From Bacillota bacterium (GTDB taxonomy: Bacteria; Bacillota; Clostridia; Christensenellales; SZUA-584): DNA of 64,000 nucleotides. The stretch lies in the NCBI GenBank assembly GCA_023390815.1, contig JAEWCC010000003.1, positions 1 through 64,000 on the forward strand. The letters are read 5' to 3'. The notes below the pieces were generated by a model. The model saw only the letters and a program-made list of their open reading frames with translations, did no database searches and was not told where the DNA came from. This document shows positions 52,325-60,356 of the stretch, in pieces; position 1 is the stretch's first letter; every line of letters starts with the position of its first letter. The position numbers were made by a program, and so were the translations under genes.

Positions 52325-52582
52325 ATGGAGGCAAAAGAGCTGACCATACAAAGCGAAGACGGGCTGCGCGCATCCAAGGCAGCGATGTTCGTACAGGTCG
52401 CGGGGAGGTTCTCCTCGCGCATACTCGTAGAAAAGGGGAATAAAAAGATCAACGCCAAAAGCATCATGGGCGTTTTGTCGCTCGGCGTTAAGCAGGGCGA
52501 AAAAATCTACATATTCGCCAACGGTGACGATGAGGAAGAAGCAATCGCTGCGCTCGAAAAGTTGGTCCATACCGCGCTATAA
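52325..52582 (+). CDS. crh: Crh-like HPr paralogue
   Basis: 85 residues, HPr fold. The position of the phosphorylatable His-15 is Arg (DGLRASKAAMF), so it cannot relay PEP phosphate. The regulatory Ser-46 site is kept (INAKSIMGVLSLGV). That is the Crh pattern: a CcpA co-regulator controlled by HPr kinase. Directly after whiA, the same position as in Bacillus. Confidence 0.9.
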   Translation: MEAKELTIQSEDGLRASKAAMFVQVAGRFSSRILVEKGNKKINAKSIMGVLSLGVKQGEKIYIFANGDDEEEAIAALEKLVHTAL

Positions 52583-52622
52583 CCCGCGTACGATCCTGCC
52601 GTTATTCGTTGTGCGCGAAAAA

Positions 52623-52644
52623 CGGCGCAGGCTGACCTGCGCCG
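52623..52644 (-). terminator. Terminator of the coat-like gene
   Basis: A 9-bp stem CGGCGCAGG/CCTGCGCCG with a 4-nt loop is followed on the minus strand by TTTTT. Confidence 0.85.
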
Positions 52645-52664
52645 AAGACGCATACCCATACCGC

Positions 52665-53234
52665 TTACCTGAATATCGTCACAAACTTGACCGAAAACAG
52701 GTCGCACATCAGCAGGTCGTCGGTTTCGGTCGGCCTAAGTACAATGTAACTTGCACCCACCTCCATCAGCGTTCCCATCCTGTCCACCAGTGCGCCGCTT
52801 GCGCCGATAAGGAACTCTACCCGCATCTGCCTGCCGATATAATTCCTCAGAAATCCGGCTGCGAAATACGGATTCTGCACCGATTCCGGCGTTTCGGCGG
52901 GCGATGGTGCGAGCGGCATTGCCGGAGCCTCCATGGGCATCACGCTTTCCCCTGTAACCATATCGATCGAAGGCGGTACAAACGTATTGACCCCGCCTTT
53001 TGGTGTGTGCAGATCCGGATGCTGTATTGGCGCGCCCGTCTGCTTCAACGCTTCCTGCATCATTCGCTTTCCTGTGATTGTTTCCATCGGAGGCGGTACG
53101 AAAGCATCCCCGCTCTTTTTTGCCATATGTAAATCTGGTTTCTCGCTGCGTCCGGCTTTATCCGGCACAGGCATTTTTTGCACCCGTATATTACTGTTCG
53201 CATTTGCACGATTATTTTGATATTGATCGGCCAT
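52665..53234 (-). CDS. Coat-like protein with two internal repeats
   Basis: About 189 residues, no firm family. The N-terminal half holds two similar ~28-residue repeats, beginning KPDLHMAKKSGDAFVPPPME and HPDLHTPKGGVNTFVPPSID. A Met/Pro/Ala-rich spacer follows. The C-terminal ~70 residues (YIGRQMRVEFLIGASGALVD, ending DLFSVKFVTIF) have a small beta-barrel pattern that resembles the C-terminal domain of spore coat protein GerQ. A coat role is plausible but unproven. ATG 53234 follows GGAGGGTG; the frame is open further upstream. Confidence 0.55.
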   Translation of the reverse strand: MADQYQNNRANANSNIRVQKMPVPDKAGRSEKPDLHMAKKSGDAFVPPPMETITGKRMMQEALKQTGAPIQHPDLHTPKGGVNTFVPPSIDMVTGESVMPMEAPAMPLAPSPAETPESVQNPYFAAGFLRNYIGRQMRVEFLIGASGALVDRMGTLMEVGASYIVLRPTETDDLLMCDLFSVKFVTIFR

Positions 53235-53377
53235 AAGAATTTCACCCTCCATGATTTGCTGCGGCCCATACCGCTGCCCTCGCGCAGTGGGTTGCGTCAT
53301 CTGCGCATTCTACGTTATCATACGCGCGCAGCAGCATATCGGTGTCGGCTTTGACGCATGAAAGAGCCGCAGAAAAA

Positions 53378-53398
53378 AAGCAGGCCTGCGGCCTGCTT
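53378..53398 (-). terminator. Terminator of the decarboxylase operon
   Basis: An 8-bp stem AAGCAGGC/GCCTGCTT with a 5-nt loop is followed on the minus strand by TTTTTTT. Confidence 0.85.
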
Positions 53399-53439
53399 CT
53401 TCGTGGATTTTTGTGGTTTGATCTGATGAAAACGATCCG

Positions 53440-54582
53440 TTATTTGCCGAACAGTGCGAGCAGTACGCCCGCCGCAACCGCTGAACCGATAACCCCTGCG
53501 ACATTCGGTCCCATTGCGTGCATCAGCAGGTAATTGCCGGGTCTTGCTTTCTGTCCTTCCACCTGCGAGACCCGCGCAGCCATCGGCACCGCCGAAACGC
53601 CCGCCGAACCAATGAGCGGGTTGATCTTTCCGCCGGAAACCAGGTACATGAGCTTGCCGATCAGTACGCCGCCCACTGTGCTGAACATGAAGGCTAGCAA
53701 TCCAAGGCCAATGATCATCAAGGTTTCCGTCTGAAGGAAGTTTTCAGCCGCCGCGGTTGCGCCCACCGTTACACCCAGGAATATGGTGACGATGTTGATC
53801 AGCGCATTCTGCGCGGTTTCGGAAAGCCTCTCCACCACGCCGGATTCGCGGAACAGGTTGCCCAGCATCAGCATGCCGATCAACGGCGCGACCGAGGGCA
53901 GCAGCAGAATGCAAAGCACGGAAACAACGATAGGGAAAATAATCTTCTCTGTTTTGCTCACATGGCGAAGCTGTTCCATCTTAACCTCGCGCTCCTTCTT
54001 CGTTGTCAACGCGCGCATGATGGGCGGTTGGATGATTGGAATGAGCGCCATGTACGAATATGCGGCAATCGCAATCGCAGACAGCCGGTGCGGCGCTAGC
54101 CTCGACGTTAAATAAATCGCCGTCGGGCCATCCGCACCGCCGATGATACCGATCGACGCGGCCTCCTGCGGCGTAAAGGCCAGTGCAATCGCAACAGAAA
54201 AGGCAACGTAAATACCGAACTGTGCGGCTGCACCCATAATCAGGCTGGACGGGCGCGCAAGCAGCGGGCCGAAATCCGTCATCGCGCCGATACCGAGGAA
54301 AATCAGCGAGGGGTATATGCCCTTTTTAACGCCCAGATACAGATAGTAGAGCAGACCGCCCGGCTCGGAACCAACTGGTTCGGCCATCAGACCCGCCAGC
54401 GGCAGATTCGCCAGCAGCATGCCAAAGGAGATCGGCAGCAGCAGCAAAGGCTCATACTTCTTCACAATCGCAAGATAGATCAGCACGCATGCGACGAGTA
54501 TCATAACCCCCTGCTGCCAGGTCATCGCAGAAAAGCCGGAATCCGTCCAAATTTTTGCCAGGGTTTCAGTAAATGATGTCAT
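53440..54582 (-). CDS. oadB: Sodium-pumping decarboxylase beta subunit
   Basis: 380 residues, about ten membrane helices. Decarboxylates carboxybiotin and exports Na+. Motifs: [25 protein letters not shown] with the conserved Asp, and [15 protein letters not shown] near the C-terminus. Belongs to the OadB/GcdB/MmdB family; which acid is decarboxylated is set by the alpha subunit. Last gene of the operon. GGAGGCGGGAT precedes the ATG. Confidence 0.95.
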   Translation of the reverse strand: MTSFTETLAKIWTDSGFSAMTWQQGVMILVACVLIYLAIVKKYEPLLLLPISFGMLLANLPLAGLMAEPVGSEPGGLLYYLYLGVKKGIYPSLIFLGIGAMTDFGPLLARPSSLIMGAAAQFGIYVAFSVAIALAFTPQEAASIGIIGGADGPTAIYLTSRLAPHRLSAIAIAAYSYMALIPIIQPPIMRALTTKKEREVKMEQLRHVSKTEKIIFPIVVSVLCILLLPSVAPLIGMLMLGNLFRESGVVERLSETAQNALINIVTIFLGVTVGATAAAENFLQTETLMIIGLGLLAFMFSTVGGVLIGKLMYLVSGGKINPLIGSAGVSAVPMAARVSQVEGQKARPGNYLLMHAMGPNVAGVIGSAVAAGVLLALFGK

Positions 54583-54594
54583 ATCCCGCCTCCG

Positions 54595-54993
54595 TTATTG
54601 CAACACGGCAAGGATATCGCCGGTACTCACCGATGCGCCTTTTGCAACGATGATTTGGGCAATCACGCCATCTCTGGGTGCAATGATCTCGTTCTCCATC
54701 TTCATGGCTTCCAGGATCATGATGGTCTCGCCTTTTTTCACCGTTTCCCCGCCGTTTTTCTTGATTTGCAGAATTGTGCCGGGCATCGGCGCGGCAACCT
54801 TTTCACCGGCGGCGGTGACCACAGGCGCAGTCGGCTGCACCGCAGACACGGCGGATACTGCAGGAGTAGCTGCCTGTACCGTTGTTACAGCTACAGGGAC
54901 TGCAGCTGTTTCTGTTGTTTTAACGAGTCTCGCTTCTCCCTGTTCGACTTCGACCTCATAGTTCTTATCATTGATCGTAACGATGTATTTCAT
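54595..54993 (-). CDS. Biotin carboxyl carrier subunit
   Basis: 132 residues. An Ala/Pro/Val/Thr-rich linker (about residues 30-65) precedes a biotinyl domain with EAMKMENEI, Lys being the biotin site, and GTILQIKKNGGETVKKGE. Carries CO2 from the carboxyltransferase to the membrane beta subunit. In some OadA proteins this domain is fused; here it is separate. AGGAGG precedes the ATG. Confidence 0.95.
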   Translation of the reverse strand: MKYIVTINDKNYEVEVEQGEARLVKTTETAAVPVAVTTVQAATPAVSAVSAVQPTAPVVTAAGEKVAAPMPGTILQIKKNGGETVKKGETIMILEAMKMENEIIAPRDGVIAQIIVAKGASVSTGDILAVLQ

Positions 54994-55005
54994 TTTATAA
55001 TCCTC

Positions 55006-55323
55006 CTATTTCGTAAGCCGGATCGACTTGAAGCGCAATTGAGAGAGCGGTATGCCTGATTCATCACTGACAATAGCCATAATCAGCGCAGCCGTTTTTT
55101 CATCTACATCGATGAGTTTGAGTTCGCCATCTGAGAACTCAGCCCCCTCATCACTCTGTACTGCAATGGTCATTGTATCCGCAACAGCTTCCCCGCTGCC
55201 TTTTTTCTGCAGTCTGATGATGATGATTGAAATCAGCTTGATCACCAGACTCAACGCTATCAGCACCACAAAGACAATAGCAAACCCAAATGCGTCTACG
55301 CCCAAGCTTTCTAGAACTGTCAT
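55006..55323 (-). CDS. Decarboxylase gamma-type small subunit (OadG family)
   Basis: About 105 residues. One N-terminal membrane helix (GFAIVFVVLIALSLVIKLI) then a charged cytoplasmic part with VSDESGIPLSQLRFKSIRL. OadG anchors the complex. The second ATG (55323) is preferred, since AAGGAGG is only a suitable distance from it. Gene order is alpha, gamma, biotin carrier, beta. Confidence 0.85.
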   Translation of the reverse strand: MTVLESLGVDAFGFAIVFVVLIALSLVIKLISIIIIRLQKKGSGEAVADTMTIAVQSDEGAEFSDGELKLIDVDEKTAALIMAIVSDESGIPLSQLRFKSIRLTK

Positions 55324-55335
55324 ATCCATCCTCCT

Positions 55336-56712
55336 TTACTTCTTGACGATGGAGTAGGAAACTTTGACCGCTGCCGCGTCTTCCCGTTGCTCGAAGAATT
55401 TTTCTGCAATCTGCGGGAACGCGATGTAGGAAAGCACATCCTCGTCGTTTTTCGCCATACTGCCAAGCTGTTTCTTCGTTTCCTCGAACGCGGGCTTCAG
55501 CGTATCCGCGAAGCGTACGACAATCGGCTTTTCATCGCCCAGCACCTTCTTTTGCAGCTCTGCGTCCACCTCCCCCGGTGCCTTGCCGTATTCACCACGC
55601 AAGTAGGATTTCACTTCTTTGGAAACTGACTTGTACCGTTCACCCTGCAATACGTTGGTCGCGGCCTGCACGCCTACCATCTGGCTCATTGGCGTCACGA
55701 GCGGCGGATATCCCAGATCTTTTCGTACGCCCGGTATTTCCGCTAAAACCTCATCCAGCCGGTCAAGGGAATTCTGGGCTTTCAGCTGCGCAAGCAGATT
55801 GGAAAGCATGCCGCCCGGCACCTGATAAACCAACGCATCGGTTTCCGTGCCCATGACAAACGTATCCATCAAGCCCGAATCGATATATTTTTGTTTAACC
55901 GGCTTAAAGAAATCGTTGATCTGCTTAAGAACCTTGTTATCAAGGCCTGTCTCATGACCTAATTGTTTAAGGGCATAATCCATCGTCTCCGTAGAGGGCT
56001 GGGAGGTACCTCCTGAGAAGGATGAAATCGCGCAGTCGATGCCGCTGCATCCCGCTTCAATGGCTTTGAGATACGTCATCGGGGCAAGCCCTGTCGTGGA
56101 GTGCGTATGTAATACGATCGGTATCTTTACCGTATCGGCCAGCGCCTTAATGAGGTCATACGCCTCCTGCGGCCCCATGATACCGGCCATATCCTTGATA
56201 CAGATTGAATCCACACCCATATCTACCAGCTGTTTGCCCATCACCGCATACTTCTCGATGCTGTGAATCGGGCTCGTCGTATAACAGATTGTCCCCTGCG
56301 CATGCGCCTCGCGCTTTTTCGTTTCATCGACAGCAACCTCGATGTTACGAAAATCGTTGAGCGCGTCAAAAATTCTGAAGATATCCATACCGTTTTCAGC
56401 TGCGTGCGCAACGAACTTGCGAACGACATCATCGGGATAATGCTTATAACCGAGGATGTTTTGCCCGCGCAGCAGCATCTGAAGCTTGGTATTTTTGACT
56501 TTGGATTTAATCTTACGCAGCCTCTCCCACGGGTCTTCATTGAGATAGCGCAGGCAGGAATCAAAAGTTGCCCCACCCCAGCATTCCAGCGAGTAATAGC
56601 CGGCCTTGTCCATGGTCTCCAGTATTCCTTCAAAATCGGAATAAGGCATTCGTGTGGCGACAAGGGACTGGTTCGCGTCTCTCAGCACGGTTTCAGTAAT
56701 ATTGATCTTCAT
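55336..56712 (-). CDS. oadA: Oxaloacetate decarboxylase alpha subunit / carboxyltransferase
   Basis: 458 residues, carboxyltransferase domain without the biotin domain. TIM barrel with TVLRDANQSLVATRM at the start, CWGGATFD, CIKDMAGIMGPQEA with the carbamylated-Lys region, and HTHSTTGLAPMTYL metal-binding His pair. Transfers CO2 from oxaloacetate (or a related 2-oxoacid/acyl-CoA) to biotin. First gene; GGAGGACAAGA before the ATG. The leader has a terminator-like hairpin. Confidence 0.93.
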   Translation of the reverse strand: MKINITETVLRDANQSLVATRMPYSDFEGILETMDKAGYYSLECWGGATFDSCLRYLNEDPWERLRKIKSKVKNTKLQMLLRGQNILGYKHYPDDVVRKFVAHAAENGMDIFRIFDALNDFRNIEVAVDETKKREAHAQGTICYTTSPIHSIEKYAVMGKQLVDMGVDSICIKDMAGIMGPQEAYDLIKALADTVKIPIVLHTHSTTGLAPMTYLKAIEAGCSGIDCAISSFSGGTSQPSTETMDYALKQLGHETGLDNKVLKQINDFFKPVKQKYIDSGLMDTFVMGTETDALVYQVPGGMLSNLLAQLKAQNSLDRLDEVLAEIPGVRKDLGYPPLVTPMSQMVGVQAATNVLQGERYKSVSKEVKSYLRGEYGKAPGEVDAELQKKVLGDEKPIVVRFADTLKPAFEETKKQLGSMAKNDEDVLSYIAFPQIAEKFFEQREDAAAVKVSYSIVKK

Positions 56713-56735
56713 TCTTGTCCTCCTTCAGCAATAGA

Positions 56736-56776
56736 CCTTTTTATAAACAAAGGGCGGGAAGCGCAGCTTCCCACCC
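56736..56776 (-). terminator. Terminator-like hairpin in the decarboxylase leader
   Basis: GGGCGGGAAGC (56752-56762) pairs with GCTTCCCACCC (56766-56776), 10 of 11 bp, loop of three. On the minus strand TTTGTTTAT follows, before the oadA start. Placed between promoter and gene, it may attenuate the operon. Confidence 0.6.
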
Positions 56777-56850
56777 TAGAAACCCAAGTCTTGAAACCAC
56801 TATAAAAAATATGGTTCCAACCGAATGATGCAATATTCAATTTGGTTCCG

Positions 56851-56879
56851 ATTATAATACGTGAAGTTAAAAAAAACAA
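56851..56879 (-). promoter_or_regulatory. Promoter of the decarboxylase operon
   Basis: On the minus strand a perfect TATAAT (56851-56856) is 17 nt from a weak TTGTTT (56874-56879). GGAACCA occurs twice just downstream, a possible operator. Confidence 0.5.
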
Positions 56880-56931
56880 ATTAAGAAAATATTACGCACC
56901 ATCGGTTTCTTACGTTAATGCATAGATTAAA

Positions 56932-56954
56932 AAGAGCAGGCTCAGCCTGCTCTT
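56932..56954 (-). terminator. Terminator of the cotJ operon
   Basis: A 10-bp perfect stem AAGAGCAGGC/GCCTGCTCTT with a 3-nt loop is followed on the minus strand by TTTTT. Confidence 0.85.
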
Positions 56955-56969
56955 AGGACCATATCCGCC

Positions 56970-57563
56970 TTACTTTGGCATTTGCGCTGTGCTGAAGCGC
57001 TTTTTATTTCCGAGGTATTCCTGTACATGACGCAGCGATTCTCCGAAACGCTGGAAATGAACGATCTCTCTCTCCCTCAGGAATTTTAGCGGTTCAATCA
57101 CATCAGGGTCATCCGCCATATTGATAAGGTATTCATAAGTAGAACGTGCTTTTTGTTCGGCTGCCATATCCTCATGCAGATCGGTGATCGGGTCTCCTTT
57201 TGATTGAATATATGCTGCGGTAAATGGGCTGCCCGAGGCGCTCGTCGGATATACCGCTTTATCATGATCTACATAATAAGGGGCCATACCCCCGTCCTTA
57301 ATCTCCTTCATGGTTGCGTTTTCCGTAAGCTGCTTCACCATGGTTCCAATCATCTCTAAATGTGCCAGCTCCTCTGTGCCTATGTCGTTCAGCGTAGCCT
57401 TGGCTTCGGGCGTCAGCATTGAGAACCGCTGGCTAAGGTACCGCAGTGACGCAGCCAATTCGCCGTCCGGCCCGCCATACTGCGTAACGATCAGGCTCGC
57501 CATTTTCGGATCCGGCTTCCTGATTTTAATCGGGTACTCCAGCTTTTTATCATATACCCACAT
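56970..57563 (-). CDS. cotJC: Spore coat protein CotJC, manganese-catalase-like
   Basis: 197 residues. Mn-catalase fold: ASLIVTQYGGPDGELAASLRY early, GTEELAHLEMIG (metal-binding Glu/His), and EDMAAEQKARSTYEYLIN plus REREIVHFQRFGE (second metal pair). CotJC is a spore coat/inner-coat component, possibly with catalase activity. Start directly abuts the cotJB stop (TAAATG). Family length. Confidence 0.95.
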   Translation of the reverse strand: MWVYDKKLEYPIKIRKPDPKMASLIVTQYGGPDGELAASLRYLSQRFSMLTPEAKATLNDIGTEELAHLEMIGTMVKQLTENATMKEIKDGGMAPYYVDHDKAVYPTSASGSPFTAAYIQSKGDPITDLHEDMAAEQKARSTYEYLINMADDPDVIEPLKFLREREIVHFQRFGESLRHVQEYLGNKKRFSTAQMPK

Positions 57564-57839
57564 TTACTTTTCCTCCCCCGACAAATCAAAGTTGAATTTA
57601 TACTGCCATGGCCAGGGATCCTCGATCCACTGCCAGGGGTACCTGCTCGTGGAAAACTGAGAAGAGAGCATGCCAAATTGCTGCTCAAACTGCTCTCGCA
57701 GGTCCCTTGCTTCCTTGACCACTGCGTTATATTTTTCTATCGCTTCGCGATCATCTGGATGCGTATTGAGGTAAAGGTGCAGGTCGATGATATAAAAATC
57801 CAAGGCCGAAAGCCTTTGCAGCATTTCATCTCTGTTCAT
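57564..57839 (-). CDS. cotJB: Spore coat protein CotJB
   Basis: About 91 residues. Pattern typical of CotJB: MLQRLSALDFYIIDLHLYLN, THPDDREAIEKYN near residue 30, and the C-terminal YPWQWIEDPWPWQYKF, rich in Trp and Pro. The ATG at 57839 is chosen as it matches the family start; the longer frame overlaps cotJA. Middle gene of cotJABC. Confidence 0.93.
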   Translation of the reverse strand: MNRDEMLQRLSALDFYIIDLHLYLNTHPDDREAIEKYNAVVKEARDLREQFEQQFGMLSSQFSTSRYPWQWIEDPWPWQYKFNFDLSGEEK

Positions 57840-57840
57840 A

Positions 57841-58446
57841 TCATATATCCCCCATCCTCTTTCTTTCCCAGCCGGATACTTCGTACAGCGGCGGGAATAT
57901 CGTGCCATTCTTAAGCCCGGTTAAGGGCGTGAAGGTGGAGCACATTTTTTCAAAAGGCACATAGGCCTGCGCCAATTGCACATTATTAATCACTGTTTCC
58001 TGGGGAACACATGATTTATCGGCCATCGGCATCATATTCGACGACATCGGGGCCATGTTCGACGACATCGGAGCCATATTCTCCGAGTGCCGCATTGGGG
58101 CCATGTTCTCCATGGGCTTCATCGGCGCCATATTCTCAGAGCGCCTCATCGGAGCCATGTTCTCAATGGGCTTCGGCGGTGTCATCGGAGCCATCTGCGA
58201 CATCGGCGCTGTGGATGTCATCGGAGCCTTCGGCGGCATCGTAGTCATCATCGGGGCAACCGGCGCCATCGGTGCTTTCGGAGCCGGCGTCATTGCCGGG
58301 GCTATGGGCGCCATCGGTGCCTTCGGAGCCGCAGTCATTGTTGGGGCTATGGGCGCCATCGGGGTCATTGGTGCCTTCGGAGCCATAGGTGCCATCGGAG
58401 TTTTCGGCGCCATGTATGCCAAATCAGGATAATAATCCATGATCAT
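57841..58446 (-). CDS. cotJA: CotJA with a long Met-Ala-Pro repeat region
   Basis: 201 residues, against about 80 for ordinary CotJA. The C-terminal ~50 residues are the CotJA domain (AQAYVPFEKMCSTFTPLTGL then GTIFPPLYE). The N-terminal ~145 residues are low-complexity repeats of the kind APMAPKAPM and then ENMAPMRRS/ENMAPMKPM, very rich in Met, Ala and Pro. The frame is real: it has AAGGAG before the ATG and runs intact into the CotJA domain. The repeat may be intrinsically disordered. Expressed in the mother cell if like other cotJ operons. Confidence 0.88.
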   Translation of the reverse strand: MIMDYYPDLAYMAPKTPMAPMAPKAPMTPMAPIAPTMTAAPKAPMAPIAPAMTPAPKAPMAPVAPMMTTMPPKAPMTSTAPMSQMAPMTPPKPIENMAPMRRSENMAPMKPMENMAPMRHSENMAPMSSNMAPMSSNMMPMADKSCVPQETVINNVQLAQAYVPFEKMCSTFTPLTGLKNGTIFPPLYEVSGWERKRMGDI

Positions 58447-58702
58447 ATAGATCTCCTTCCTCTTTTAGTAAGCCATTGCTTATATACTATTCTATGAAAC
58501 TACAACTAGATGGTGACATAAAAGAAGCAATGACGGAAGGTTGGAAGGCCTATACCCGCAGTGCAGGATAGCAGCCATCAAAGCCGCGGGTGATTAAAAC
58601 AGATAGGCTCAGCTGCATATCCTCAATGACAGATGACTCTTCTTTGCCACATACCAACAGTCTGATTCGCAGCTTTACTCGCCATTGTGATCATAAAAAA
58701 TA

Positions 58703-58724
58703 AGCTCGGCAAAAGCCGAGCTTT
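58703..58724 (-). terminator. Terminator of the NlpC/P60 gene
   Basis: A 9-bp perfect stem AAGCTCGGC/GCCGAGCTT with a 4-nt loop is followed on the minus strand by ATTTTTTAT. Confidence 0.85.
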
Positions 58725-58746
58725 TATGCAACTCTGATGGTTATAA

Positions 58747-60138
58747 TCAGCCGCCCGAGCCCTCCGTCGGAATAGGCTCTTCCAGTAGTGTATCCGTATA
58801 GGGGCGCGCCGCCATCACAAGGCGCCATCCCCCGCCGGTCCAAAGCTTGCGAATGATCACACGCCCTTTGGATGAACTCGCGTCGACCACCATGCCATTG
58901 CCAAGGTATATGCCGGCGTGGTGAATTTCGTGCCAACGCCCGCAGTTGCAGGATGGCTTCGACCAGTAGAGCAGGTCGCCCGGCTGCAGATCGTCCATGC
59001 TGACCGTGTAGCCATGGCTGCTCATGTATTTCGCCTGTTCAACGGACGAGGTGGGAACCGTAATCCCGGCTTGCTTGTATGCCCAATAGGTGAAGTACGA
59101 GCAATCCACATAATCGCTGGACCCTCTGCGGCCGCGCGAATACGGGTCGCCTACACGCGTAAGTGCCGCCTCTGCGATACGCGAACCGATTCGGTTCGGA
59201 TCCAGCCCTGCAATAATGTTCTGAAGCTCCTCGGAATTGAGGCCGTCGTACAGGTCTACACCGAGCAGGGCTGCAAAGGTCATATAGTAGTCCGGCTTCA
59301 TCAGCTTTTCGAGGCCGTTTCTTTTGTCCGCATCCCATCCGCATTGCTGCGCATACTCCATGCAGTCCATGCTGTTGATGGTGACGCAAAGTGTCAGCTT
59401 TGTAATCGCAGCTTCGGGCTGTCCGTCCGCCCCTTCCGTGGTGACGGTCCGGCTGATCTCGAGCTGATTCATGTCGTCGTAAATCTGTTCGAGCGAGGCA
59501 TAGTCGGTCTCCGTGATCGTCTGAAGCGTTGTAAGATCATACCCCGAGAAAATCGTAAAGGCAGCCAGCACGTCCGCCCAGTTGTTCACGGTATCGCTGT
59601 CGCCTTCCACATCACCGCTGTAAACCACCTCGATTGTGTCGGCGGGGGTTCCCAGCTTTGCCACCGCAATCTGCTCTTCTACAGCAGCCTGAAACTCTCC
59701 GTTTATTTTTTCCACCGCATCGCGTACAGCGATCGCCAAGGCGGAATTCTCCGAAACGCCGAGCGCAGAGCCGGGCCTTTCTTCCGCCGCCAGCACAGCG
59801 CCATCCCCCGTATCCGGATTATCCGGCGATTCAACCGGTGCCGCAATTCGTTCCGGCTGCCCGAGCAAGGCAATCCTTGCCTCATACCCGCCGATTAATG
59901 ACGCACGCTCGTTTACCTGCCGGGTGAGTGCGTCGGCTTGCGACCGGTAGTCGTTCGCTTGAAGCATCGTAAAAAGCGCAGCGCCGATGGACATCAGGAT
60001 GCCAAGTGCAGCGCAAACAATCACTGCAACAATCGAGCGGCGCGATACGTTCAGCGACCTTGCCTTTTTGAATGCATCGGTCTGTGAGGCGATGGTGATG
60101 CAGTAACGGTCTTGTTTGGCGGATCTGCAATGTTTCAT
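58747..60138 (-). CDS. NlpC/P60 cell-wall endopeptidase with membrane anchor
   Basis: About 463 residues. A membrane helix near residues 35-60 (VAVIVCAALGILMSIGAAL), a long extracellular region with helices, and a C-terminal NlpC/P60 domain of about 130 residues. Catalytic Cys in YVDCSYFTYWAYKQ, His in IHHAGIYLGNGMVVDA. Cleaves D-Glu-diamino acid bonds in peptidoglycan. The basic, Cys-containing N-terminus is cytoplasmic. ATG at 60138 has CGGAGA upstream; an ATG five codons earlier is possible. Confidence 0.85.
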   Translation of the reverse strand: MKHCRSAKQDRYCITIASQTDAFKKARSLNVSRRSIVAVIVCAALGILMSIGAALFTMLQANDYRSQADALTRQVNERASLIGGYEARIALLGQPERIAAPVESPDNPDTGDGAVLAAEERPGSALGVSENSALAIAVRDAVEKINGEFQAAVEEQIAVAKLGTPADTIEVVYSGDVEGDSDTVNNWADVLAAFTIFSGYDLTTLQTITETDYASLEQIYDDMNQLEISRTVTTEGADGQPEAAITKLTLCVTINSMDCMEYAQQCGWDADKRNGLEKLMKPDYYMTFAALLGVDLYDGLNSEELQNIIAGLDPNRIGSRIAEAALTRVGDPYSRGRRGSSDYVDCSYFTYWAYKQAGITVPTSSVEQAKYMSSHGYTVSMDDLQPGDLLYWSKPSCNCGRWHEIHHAGIYLGNGMVVDASSSKGRVIIRKLWTGGGWRLVMAARPYTDTLLEEPIPTEGSGG

Positions 60139-60260
60139 AAGTGTCTCCGTCATACGTCGTTATCGTTTATTTATAAACCTCTGCGAGGCAAAAGAAACAG
60201 ATTTTCGTAGAATTTTGACATATCCTGCGCCTGAAGCACGCATTTGGTGTCATTTCATGC

Positions 60261-60290
60261 TTGACCCCTGTTTGTCCACATGCATATAAT
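60261..60290 (+). promoter_or_regulatory. Promoter of the MATE transporter gene
   Basis: TTGACC (60261-60266) and TATAAT (60285-60290) with an 18-nt spacer. The leader of about 60 nt folds into two hairpins, ATGTCTGGCG/CGCCGGACAT (60299-60330) and GACGC/GCGTC (60335-60355); the second encloses the ribosome-binding site. Confidence 0.7.
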
Positions 60291-60356
60291 AAACGGGTAT
60301 GTCTGGCGGCCACTCCAATGCGCCGGACATCCGGGACGCGCCGGAAAGGGGCGTCA

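Noticed and set aside
58011..58432. Plus-strand frames coding Gly/Ile/Ala repeats opposite cotJA
   Set aside because: Produced by the repetitive DNA of the cotJA Met-Ala-Pro region read in reverse; the minus-strand frame has the ribosome site and ends in the CotJA domain.
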